Shown: in pieces, positions 1 to 6,747 of the stretch
Numbering within the stretch: the stretch's first letter is position 1
Layout: every line of letters begins with the position of its first letter
Translations under genes and position numbers: made by a program
Source of the DNA: Shimia sp049116215
Lineage (GTDB): Bacteria > Pseudomonadota > Alphaproteobacteria > Rhodobacterales > Rhodobacteraceae
Assembly: GCF_049116215.1 (NCBI RefSeq)
Contig: NZ_JAGDZB010000001.1
Coordinates: forward strand, 62,001-126,000
DNA length: 64,000 nt
Reading direction: 5' to 3'
Notes under the pieces: generated by a model
Database searches by the model: none
Told to the model about the DNA's origin: nothing
The model's input: only the letters and a program-made list of their open reading frames with translations

Positions 1-1555
1 ACTGGCCCGCCGCGCCCCAAATGGCGTCGAAGTGAACCTCGACATCTCCGCCCCACGCCCGGTGATCACGCCCTTCACGCTGCGTCTGGTTAAAGACGGC
101 GAGATCGCCCGCTTTGACGCCTGCTCAGCCGACACCGACAAAGCCCGCGCCAAAATCCTGACCGCAGCCCGCGCCGCAGGTCTGACGGACAATGTGGAAT
201 GTGTGATTGGTCTTGGCGTTCCTTCCACAAAGTGGGGGGACGCGGTGTCTACCGCCATTCGCGGCCTCAACGAACTGGGCGGCGGCACGCTGACCTTTTC
301 GGATGCCGACGTGACACTGACCGCACAAATGGGCACCGATCAGGCGCTGTTTGACCGTGTGGTTGGCGAACTCGAAGGCACCCTGCCAGAGGCCTTTGCC
401 CTCTTGGCAACGCTTCCGCCAACACCCGAAGATGACGACAACGGCGCCGAAGCGCAGGAGTTCACCGCCACACTCAGCCCCGAAGGTCTGGTGCAGCTGC
501 GTGGCCGCCTGCCCAACGACATTGCGCGCGACACCACCGACAGCTACGCTCGCGCCCGCTTTGGCACGGAAACCGTGCATATGGCGACCCGCCTGGACGA
601 GACCCTGCCCCCCACCTGGCCCTTCCGCGTGATGGCTGGTCTGGATGCGCTCACCATGCTCAACAACGGCTCTCTGATCGTGACCCCGGAGGCCGTTTCC
701 ATCACCGGCAACACCGGCAACACCGAAACCAACGCCCGCATTGCACAGCTCCTTGCCGACAAGTTGAGCCAGACCGACCACTTCGCCATCAACGTCACCT
801 ATGTCGAAGCACTCAATCCGCTGGCGGGTCTACCCACCGTCGAAGAATGTATGGCCAACATCACAGCGCTTCAGGACCAGACCAAAATTGCCTTTGAACC
901 CGGCAGCGGCACGCTGGACGCCAGCGCCGCTGCGATCATCGACAAGCTGGCCGAAGAGCTCAACGCCTGTCCCGATCTGCAAATCGAAATCCAGGGTCAC
1001 ACCGACAGCCAAGGCCGCGAAAGCATGAACCAGGCCCTGTCGCAAACCCGCGCCCTCGCTGTATTGACCGCGCTGCAAGAGCGCCGCGTGCTGACCAAAG
1101 GCTTCCTCGCGCTTGGCTATGGCGAAAGCCAGCCTATTGCCGACAACGACACCGCCGAAGGCCGCGAAGCCAACCGCCGCATCGAATTTGTCCGCATCGT
1201 GCCAGAAGAAGAACAAGCCGACTCTGCTGCAGAAGAAGGCGCCGAAGCCGCAGATGCTGAGGCCACCGAAGCCGACGCGGCGCCAAGCGAAGGCGAAGCC
1301 GAGACGACCGAGGCAGACACCCCCGAAGCCACGTCAGAGGACACCGGCGCGGCAACATCAGAAGCCGCAACCGAGACCGCCGACGAGGCAACCGCTTCTG
1401 AGGACACGGCCACCGAAGATACAGCCCCCGACGCCCCTGCCACCGAGGCAGACGCCACAGCGGACACAGGCGCAGATGCCGCCACAGACGACACATCGAC
1501 AGACAACGCCGCACCAGAAGACGGCGCAGAGGACGAGACAAATGACCAGAATTGA
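1..1555 (+). CDS. OmpA-family protein, 3' part (5' end outside window)
   Basis: The frame is open to the left edge (readable from base 2), so the true start lies outside the window; the GTG at 32 is only the first start-like codon inside. The first ~270 visible residues are weakly conserved alpha/beta sequence that may contain BON-like modules. An OmpA C-terminal peptidoglycan-binding domain follows (about bases 840-1200), with the GHTDSQG motif and the REANRRIEF end motif, so the protein probably links the envelope to the cell wall. After it comes a 117-residue tail (bases 1202-1552) made only of P, E, Q, A, D, S, G, T and N. The stop overlaps the start of the next gene, so the two are likely co-translated. 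Confidence 0.85.
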   Translation, partial: LARRAPNGVEVNLDISAPRPVITPFTLRLVKDGEIARFDACSADTDKARAKILTAARAAGLTDNVECVIGLGVPSTKWGDAVSTAIRGLNELGGGTLTFSDADVTLTAQMGTDQALFDRVVGELEGTLPEAFALLATLPPTPEDDDNGAEAQEFTATLSPEGLVQLRGRLPNDIARDTTDSYARARFGTETVHMATRLDETLPPTWPFRVMAGLDALTMLNNGSLIVTPEAVSITGNTGNTETNARIAQLLADKLSQTDHFAINVTYVEALNPLAGLPTVEECMANITALQDQTKIAFEPGSGTLDASAAAIIDKLAEELNACPDLQIEIQGHTDSQGRESMNQALSQTRALAVLTALQERRVLTKGFLALGYGESQPIADNDTAEGREANRRIEFVRIVPEEEQADSAAEEGAEAADAEATEADAAPSEGEAETTEADTPEATSEDTGAATSEAATETADEATASEDTATEDTAPDAPATEADATADTGADAATDDTSTDNAAPEDGAEDETNDQN

Positions 1556-1868
1556 GTTCATCCTGACCACCGCCGTCATTCTGTTTGTGGCCTTCTGTAT
1601 GGGCTGGTTTGCCAATTGGCTGGTGCACCGCTTCACCCGCGTTGCGCAATCTGACGTCGACCAGCTGGAGCGCATGTCTCAGGAGCTGCACGAAGCCGAA
1701 GAGACCCGCGATCAGGCGATCACCTACCTGCAACAGCGTGAGGCCGAGCTGACCAATCAGCTCACCCAGACCGAAGCCGAGCTGCGCGCTGCCATGGACG
1801 GCCTGCGCGACGCCCGCCAAGAAGCCGAAGAGCTGCGCAACCACGTGGAGCATCTGGGCGGGGCGTAA
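1542..1868 (+). CDS. Small membrane-anchored coiled-coil protein
   Basis: 108 residues. The ATG at 1542 overlaps the end of the upstream OmpA-family gene by 14 bp, indicating translational coupling. Residues ~5-27 form one hydrophobic helix; the rest is a charged heptad-type coiled coil rich in E, Q, A and R, ending in a short Gly-rich tail. The pattern is an inner-membrane anchor with a long cytoplasmic or periplasmic helix. I recognise no named family. The tight coupling suggests an accessory to the OmpA-like envelope protein; this is inference. Confidence 0.75.
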   Translation: MTRIEFILTTAVILFVAFCMGWFANWLVHRFTRVAQSDVDQLERMSQELHEAEETRDQAITYLQQREAELTNQLTQTEAELRAAMDGLRDARQEAEELRNHVEHLGGA

Positions 1869-1966
1869 CGCCTGCGCCGCCAACTGATTTCACTTTTAGA
1901 TTGCGCGATAAACCCACGCAGCCCACAGTCCGACGCAAGGTTTTCTAGACTTTAAGTTGGACACAG

Positions 1967-2980
1967 ATGCGCTATTCCCCGTTTGACTGGAGCGGCACGC
2001 TCAACCGCAAACCCTATTGGATTGGGTTGCTTTTGGCCGTGTCCTGCCAGATCGCCGCGCTCTTTGCTTTAGACAGCGGCGCGCTGCCATCTTGGATGGC
2101 GTTGACCAGTCTAACGACGGTCCAATTTCTACTCTGGCCACTCCTTGTGCGCCGGGTGCACAGCTTTGGTGCGCCCGGCTATTGGAGCCTGTTGGTCGCC
2201 ATCCCAATCCTTGGCCTCATCGCGTTCATTGTATTTGGCTGTCTCCACCCCAAGGCTCAACCCGACCACGCCTGGCCGGCACATTGGACCCACCGCTTGG
2301 GCCAAACCATTTTGTTATTGTTGGTTGCCCTGGGTCTGTCCCGCGCCTTCTGGGCGCCCTACACCATCCCCTCAGGCAGCATGAAACCCACCTTGTTGGT
2401 GGGCGACTTTGCCATTGCCCGTCAGATGGATGGTGCCACCGTGGCCGCAGGTGACGTCGTTGTGTTTGCCCACCCGGTCACCGGCTACGAATTTGTCGCC
2501 CGCGTAGTTGGCGTTTCAGGCGACCGCATTCAAATGAAAGATGGCATCCTGCACATCAACGACACGCCGGCACAGCAAACCGCACTGGGCAGCTTTGACG
2601 AACTGTTTCAACCACAAGGCCCGTCACAAATCCTTCCCCGCTGTGCCAACGGCCCAGTCGGAATAGGCGGCACCTGCTCAAAGGAGCTGTTCGAGGAGAT
2701 TTTGCCCAATGGCCACCGCCATCAGATCCTCAACATCGTGCAAAACCGGGCGGATAATACTGGCGTCTACACCGTGCCAGAGGGCCATGTGTTTATGTTG
2801 GGAGACAATCGCGACAATGCCACCGACAGCCGCGCGCCCCTTGCCGCGCGCGGTTTTGGTTTTGTGCCGGTGTCCAATGTCACGCACAAGCTGTTCCGTG
2901 TCGCATTTTCGTCCTCAGGCGAGAGCTATCGGGATCTGTCCCAATGGCGCTGGGATCGTCTCTGGCACCCGGTGCGGTAG
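1967..2980 (+). CDS. DUF805-signal peptidase I (S26) fusion, catalytic lysine missing
   Basis: 337 residues. Residues 1-~105 resemble a DUF805 membrane domain (LNRKPYWIG near the start, then VRRVHSFGAPGYW followed by a hydrophobic helix). A further membrane helix (~113-128) leads into an S26 signal peptidase domain with the serine box IPSGSMKPT (Ser138) and the C-terminal box GDNRDNATDSR. In LepB the general-base lysine precedes Arg in a YIKR-VG-PGD box; here the box reads FVARVVGVSGD, with Ala178 at the lysine position. The fold is clear, but classical Ser/Lys peptidase activity is doubtful. It may be a paralogue of a true lepB elsewhere; whether it is active is open. Confidence 0.8.
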   Translation: MRYSPFDWSGTLNRKPYWIGLLLAVSCQIAALFALDSGALPSWMALTSLTTVQFLLWPLLVRRVHSFGAPGYWSLLVAIPILGLIAFIVFGCLHPKAQPDHAWPAHWTHRLGQTILLLLVALGLSRAFWAPYTIPSGSMKPTLLVGDFAIARQMDGATVAAGDVVVFAHPVTGYEFVARVVGVSGDRIQMKDGILHINDTPAQQTALGSFDELFQPQGPSQILPRCANGPVGIGGTCSKELFEEILPNGHRHQILNIVQNRADNTGVYTVPEGHVFMLGDNRDNATDSRAPLAARGFGFVPVSNVTHKLFRVAFSSSGESYRDLSQWRWDRLWHPVR

Positions 2981-2985
2981 CAAGC

Positions 2986-3309
2986 CTAACTCCCCAACAC
3001 CACGCCCGCGTCCGCCAACACCTCCCGCTGCGGCTTATAGAAAATCCAGTTGTTGATCTTCTTGCCGCGCACCAATCCGGCGGCGCTCAACTTCTTCATA
3101 TGCGCGCTTACTGTAGGCTGCGACAGGTCCAGCTTCTCGACAATCCGCCCCACGCAAACGCCGTCTTCCACCAAATCCCCATCCACCTGCGGCGCGAAAT
3201 GCGGGCGCGGGTCGAGCAACCAAAGCATGATCTGCAAGCGCACCGGACTGGACAACGCGGCAAAGACTTTTGCCTGCGCCGTCACCGACTCGGTTGACTC
3301 TTGGGTCAT
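2986..3309 (-). CDS. ArsR-family transcriptional regulator
   Basis: 107 residues from the ATG at 3309; an upstream TTG at 3324 would add five residues. It is a winged-helix repressor: AKVFAALSSPVRLQIMLWLL opens the domain and LDLSQPTVSAHMKKLSAAGLV is the recognition helix and following turn, both typical of ArsR proteins. I see no classic CxC metal site, so the inducer is unknown. It is divergent from the PLP-dependent decarboxylase gene, with only 48 bp between the starts, and probably regulates that gene and itself. No Shine-Dalgarno sequence precedes the ATG. Confidence 0.85.
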   Translation of the reverse strand: MTQESTESVTAQAKVFAALSSPVRLQIMLWLLDPRPHFAPQVDGDLVEDGVCVGRIVEKLDLSQPTVSAHMKKLSAAGLVRGKKINNWIFYKPQREVLADAGVVLGS

Positions 3310-3357
3310 ATCGTCAATTATCAATATAGATGATTCCCTATATAGACTGATCTCGAT

Positions 3358-4740
3358 ATGACCATACCCTCAGATCCACTCACCCGCCAAGCCCAAGCCT
3401 TCGCCCAAGGCGCAAAACTTGGCGCAGACTACCTGCAAGCACTCTCCGACCGCCAAGCGAACGCAGACACAGCCCAACTCCCCGCACTCGACATCGCGCT
3501 CCCCCAACACGGCCACAGCCCCAACGACGTGCTCGCTCTGATGCAGGATGCTGGCAGCCCCGGCACCGTCGCCACCGCCGCGGGCCGCTACTTCGGCTAC
3601 GTCATCGGCGGCGCTCTGCCCGCCGCCTCCGGTGCCCGCGCTTTGCTCTCCGCCTGGGACCAATGCGCCAACGCGGACACCGGCCCTTCGGTGATGCAGA
3701 TGGAACAAACCGCCGTGCGCTGGATCATCGACCTGCTCAAGCTGCCAGCCCAGACCGAAGGCGCCTTCACCACCGGCGCGACCATGGCCAACATGACCCT
3801 GCTGGCCACCGCACGTGACACCTTGCTGGCCCGCCTCGGCCACCCACGCGGCAAGGGTCTGCTCGGCGCCCCTGCCCTGCGCGTGATCGCCAGTGCCGAA
3901 ATCCACGCCACCGTGCTCAAGTCCCTGCGCCTGATTGGCCTTGGCTCCGACAATATCGAACGCGTCCCAACTGACGATCAGGGCCGCATGTGTGCCGATA
4001 AACTGCCCAAGCTTGATGCCTCCTGCATTGTGCTGGCGCAGGCGGGCAACGTCTGCACCGGCGCCTTTGATCCGATTGGGGAAATCGCTGACGCCTGCCA
4101 GACCGCTGGCGCGTGGCTGCATGTCGACGGCGCCTTTGGCCTCTGGGCGCGCGCCGTGCCTGCACTCTCCGACGCGCTCACGGGTCTTGAGAAAGCCGAC
4201 AGCTGGGTGGTGGACGCCCACAAAACCCTCAACGCGCCGTATGACTCTGGCCTAGCCCTCTGCCGCCAACCTGAAGAGATGCGCGCTTCCATGGCCATCG
4301 GCGCCGCCTACCTGCCGCCCACCGATCCCTCGCCTGCCGACCTGACGCCAGAGTTCAGCCGCGCCGCCCGCGGTGCCGAAACCTACGCCGCCCTGCTCTC
4401 GCTTGGCCGCGAAGGCCTCAACGACATGATCCTGGGCTTTCACAGCAAAGCCACCCGCCTTGCAGAAGCTCTGCGCAATGAAGGCTTTACCGTCCCGCAT
4501 CAGGTGCATTTCAATCAGGTGTTTGTAACCTTGCCCGACAGCCCAGAGCTCTGCGCCGCCATCACAGCGGCGGTGCAGGCCTCCGGCGAGGCTTGGTTTG
4601 GTGCTGCCGCGTGGCAGGGTCAAAGCGGCTTCCGCTTGAGCGTCTCCAACTGGGCCACAACAGACGCGAACATCGACCGGCTTGCTGCCGCCATCGTCAA
4701 AGCGCGAGAAGCGGTTCTCACCTCAAAAGCTGTTGCCTAA
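3358..4740 (+). CDS. Pyridoxal-phosphate-dependent decarboxylase (group II family)
   Basis: 460 residues. It has the fold-type I architecture of the glutamate/aromatic-amino-acid decarboxylase family: a Gly/Thr-rich PLP phosphate-binding stretch (GAFTTGATMANM), the WLHVDGAFG motif whose Asp contacts the pyridine nitrogen, and the Schiff-base lysine in VVDAHKTLN (Lys289). The predicted reaction is decarboxylation of an amino acid; substrate cannot be read from the sequence. No Shine-Dalgarno sequence is visible before the ATG at 3358, and a promoter-like AT-rich stretch lies directly upstream, so the transcript may be leaderless. It is divergent from the ArsR gene, its likely regulator. Confidence 0.85.
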   Translation: MTIPSDPLTRQAQAFAQGAKLGADYLQALSDRQANADTAQLPALDIALPQHGHSPNDVLALMQDAGSPGTVATAAGRYFGYVIGGALPAASGARALLSAWDQCANADTGPSVMQMEQTAVRWIIDLLKLPAQTEGAFTTGATMANMTLLATARDTLLARLGHPRGKGLLGAPALRVIASAEIHATVLKSLRLIGLGSDNIERVPTDDQGRMCADKLPKLDASCIVLAQAGNVCTGAFDPIGEIADACQTAGAWLHVDGAFGLWARAVPALSDALTGLEKADSWVVDAHKTLNAPYDSGLALCRQPEEMRASMAIGAAYLPPTDPSPADLTPEFSRAARGAETYAALLSLGREGLNDMILGFHSKATRLAEALRNEGFTVPHQVHFNQVFVTLPDSPELCAAITAAVQASGEAWFGAAAWQGQSGFRLSVSNWATTDANIDRLAAAIVKAREAVLTSKAVA

Positions 4741-4805
4741 AGCGATGGTGCACCGCGCGGTTGGTTTACGCTCTTCTGCCGCGCGGTCGCAAAAACACTC
4801 ACGTC

Positions 4806-4841
4806 CGCAAAACAGTCGCGATACCGACAGAATACCGACGT
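4806..4841 (+). repeat. 36-bp triple-unit intergenic element, copy 1
   Basis: Three consecutive 11-bp units approximating CGCRATACCGA, closed by CGT. It lies between the convergent decarboxylase and moaE genes. Nearly identical copies, also 36 bp and in the same orientation, are at 16083-16118 and 35479-35514. All three are preceded by a CACSTC-like hexamer. The rest of the 4741-4878 gap holds no gene that I can support. Confidence 0.8.
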
Positions 4842-4878
4842 CCCAAACGGGCCAAATCCGCCGGTTAACGCACCGGCA

Positions 4879-5322
4879 TCACCAGCGGCTCAGCGCGTCC
4901 TCATCTTCGTCTTTTGCCGCGACCCACTCGGCCCCATCTGCGGTGTATTCTTTCTTCCAGAACGGCGCGCGGGACTTCAGGTAATCCATGAGATATTCTG
5001 CCGCTTCAAAGGCATTCACCCGATGCCGCGACGCGGTCGCCACCATCATGATCATATCACCCTGACGCAGCTCGCCATGGCGGTGAATGACCAACACATC
5101 GCCAAGATCCCAACGACTTACAGCCTCCGCCGCGATCTTCTCGAGCGCCTTTTGGGTCATGCCGGGATAGTGCTCAATCACCATCCGATCCATGCCGCCC
5201 TTGTCGGCATCGCGCACCACACCGGTGAAGGTGACAATCGCGCCCATATTGCTGTGCCCGGTCGCAAAATCCTGCGCCTCGCGGCCAAAATCAAACGGCT
5301 CTTCCTGAACAACGACGCGCAT
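4879..5322 (-). CDS. moaE: Molybdopterin synthase catalytic subunit MoaE
   Basis: 147 residues, the usual MoaE length. MoaE transfers sulfur from the MoaD C-terminal thiocarboxylate to cyclic pyranopterin monophosphate, giving molybdopterin. Visible family motifs are GAIVTFTGVVRD near the N-terminus, HRHGELRQGD in the middle and LKSRAPFWKKEY, which holds the conserved active-site lysines. The C-terminus is acidic. It follows moaD in the same direction with a 10-bp gap; moaD and moaE form the two halves of the synthase heterotetramer. Confidence 0.95.
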   Translation of the reverse strand: MRVVVQEEPFDFGREAQDFATGHSNMGAIVTFTGVVRDADKGGMDRMVIEHYPGMTQKALEKIAAEAVSRWDLGDVLVIHRHGELRQGDMIMMVATASRHRVNAFEAAEYLMDYLKSRAPFWKKEYTADGAEWVAAKDEDEDALSRW

Positions 5323-5332
5323 GGGAACCCTC

Positions 5333-5578
5333 TTAACCGCCTGTCATTGGGGGGAAAAACGCCACTTCACGCACACCGTCCAGCGATGCGTCAAAGTCGG
5401 TCAGTTCCTGATCCACCGCCACACGCAAGGCGCTCAAATCCGAAAAGGCCACCTCATACCGCTCTTCGCGTGTCTTCAGTTCTTCCACCAACTGCATCAC
5501 GGTTGTGGCGTTGGTCTCGACCTTTTCTTTCGGGATACCAATGCGCTCCCGCACCCAAGCAAAATAGAGAACATCCAT
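5333..5578 (-). CDS. moaD: Molybdopterin synthase sulfur carrier subunit MoaD
   Basis: 81 residues with a ubiquitin-like fold and the essential C-terminal Gly-Gly (ends FFPPMTGG), which is thiocarboxylated to donate sulfur in molybdopterin synthesis. The start is the ATG at 5578, eight bases after AAAGGA; an in-frame TTG at 5587 would lie inside the end of pgsA and lacks its own ribosome site. The gene sits between pgsA and moaE, in the same direction and only a few bases from each, so pgsA-moaD-moaE is one transcription unit. Confidence 0.93.
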   Translation of the reverse strand: MDVLYFAWVRERIGIPKEKVETNATTVMQLVEELKTREERYEVAFSDLSALRVAVDQELTDFDASLDGVREVAFFPPMTGG

Positions 5579-5583
5579 TGCGA

Positions 5584-6243
5584 TCAATCCTTTAGATGCG
5601 GCTTGGCTTTGTTAAAGTAGTCCAATCCAGTGATAGCCGTTAGAGCGGCGGCAATCCACAGCAACAAAAGTCCTACCCAGCCGCTCCACACCATACCGGT
5701 GTGCTTCCAACGGAGCCCCTGCAGGTCCTCGACTTCACCTGCCATGATCTGATCAAACAGTGCTAAATCCATGCCCCAGGCCGACATGCCCAGGTAATGC
5801 TCAAACACGCCTTGGCCAAAAAGGAACGCAATCGCAACCATTTGCGTCGCCGTTTTCCATTTCGCCAACTTGGTCACTTTGAGTGTTCCGGCGGTGTCCC
5901 CAAGGAACTCGCGCAAGCCTGACACAAACACTTCACGGAACAGGATCACGGTTGCAGGCAGCACCAGCCAGGGCGACATGGAGCTATAGCCCACAATCAC
6001 CATCAGCGCGATCACCACCATCGCCTTATCGGCAATCGGGTCCATCATCGCGCCCAGCTTGGTTTCCTGCTTCCACAGCCGCGCCAGATAGCCGTCAAAC
6101 CAATCGGTCACCGCAGCCACCAAAAACAGCATCAGCGCAAACCAATCCGCGTAAGGCCTTTCAAAATAAAGAAACATCACAGCAACCATCGGGGCTGCAA
6201 ACAGGCGCATCACAGAGAGGATGTTGGGAATGGTCCAGGTCAT
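5584..6243 (-). CDS. pgsA: CDP-diacylglycerol--glycerol-3-phosphate 3-phosphatidyltransferase
   Basis: 219 residues. PgsA makes phosphatidylglycerophosphate, the committed step to phosphatidylglycerol and cardiolipin, in the inner membrane. The CDP-alcohol phosphotransferase signature is present: DWFDGYLAR followed by GAMMDPIADK, with the metal-binding aspartates correctly spaced. Several hydrophobic helices follow. An insertion between the last helices makes it somewhat longer than E. coli PgsA. It probably shares a transcript with moaD and moaE downstream; uvrC is upstream in the same direction, separated by a small gene on the other strand. Confidence 0.93.
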   Translation of the reverse strand: MTWTIPNILSVMRLFAAPMVAVMFLYFERPYADWFALMLFLVAAVTDWFDGYLARLWKQETKLGAMMDPIADKAMVVIALMVIVGYSSMSPWLVLPATVILFREVFVSGLREFLGDTAGTLKVTKLAKWKTATQMVAIAFLFGQGVFEHYLGMSAWGMDLALFDQIMAGEVEDLQGLRWKHTGMVWSGWVGLLLLWIAAALTAITGLDYFNKAKPHLKD

Positions 6244-6394
6244 GTCCCTGACTTAGCCTGTCTCCCCTCTCAGGGGAAGCGCGTTTGTGACGCGGTGCCG
6301 CCACCATGGCCCGCTGCCCACAAATCTGTGCTACACTCAGCCGAGGCAAAGCGGGCAAGACCCTCGGGCGCACATCGTCAAAGGAGATACTCTT

Positions 6395-6724
6395 ATGCAA
6401 CCTGTTGTATTGCTTGTGGGGAAACTGCCCAATGTGATTGGCGCTGTCCCACGTCAACTTGATCACCTGCCCATTCAATGGCTCGGCGCCCATGATCACG
6501 GCGAGGTCATTCGTCAGTTGGACACCGAACCGCGCATTTGCTGCGTGATTATGGGCGCGAGCATGGATGACGACACGCGCGGCGACCTGATTGGCCTGAT
6601 CGCCACCCGTCGCCCTGACTTGTCGATCCATCTCAAGGACCGCGCCTCAGGTCCAGATGGCATGCTGGGTTTTGTCGAACAGATTGTCGAAAACCTCGTG
6701 CTGCGTGGAAAGATACCTGCTTAA
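6395..6724 (+). CDS. Hypothetical protein, 109 aa
   Basis: The start ATG at 6395 is preceded by a strong AAAGGAG at ideal spacing, and the reading frame has typical codon use, so I treat it as real although no family is recognised. The product is cytoplasmic with alternating beta and alpha segments (VVLLVGKLPNVIG at the start, CCVIMGASMDDDTRG in the middle). The pattern loosely recalls a receiver or Rossmann-like half-fold without a clear phospho-acceptor. It stands alone on the plus strand between the minus-strand genes uvrC and pgsA, convergent with uvrC. Confidence 0.65.
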   Translation: MQPVVLLVGKLPNVIGAVPRQLDHLPIQWLGAHDHGEVIRQLDTEPRICCVIMGASMDDDTRGDLIGLIATRRPDLSIHLKDRASGPDGMLGFVEQIVENLVLRGKIPA

Positions 6725-6747
6725 GCAACACCCACCGCCCGTAGGGT

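Noticed and set aside
1134..1883. Long minus-strand frame (249 codons) over the acidic tail
   Set aside because: It is the complement of Glu/Ala-rich codons; the product is Arg/Leu-rich low-complexity sequence with no domain.
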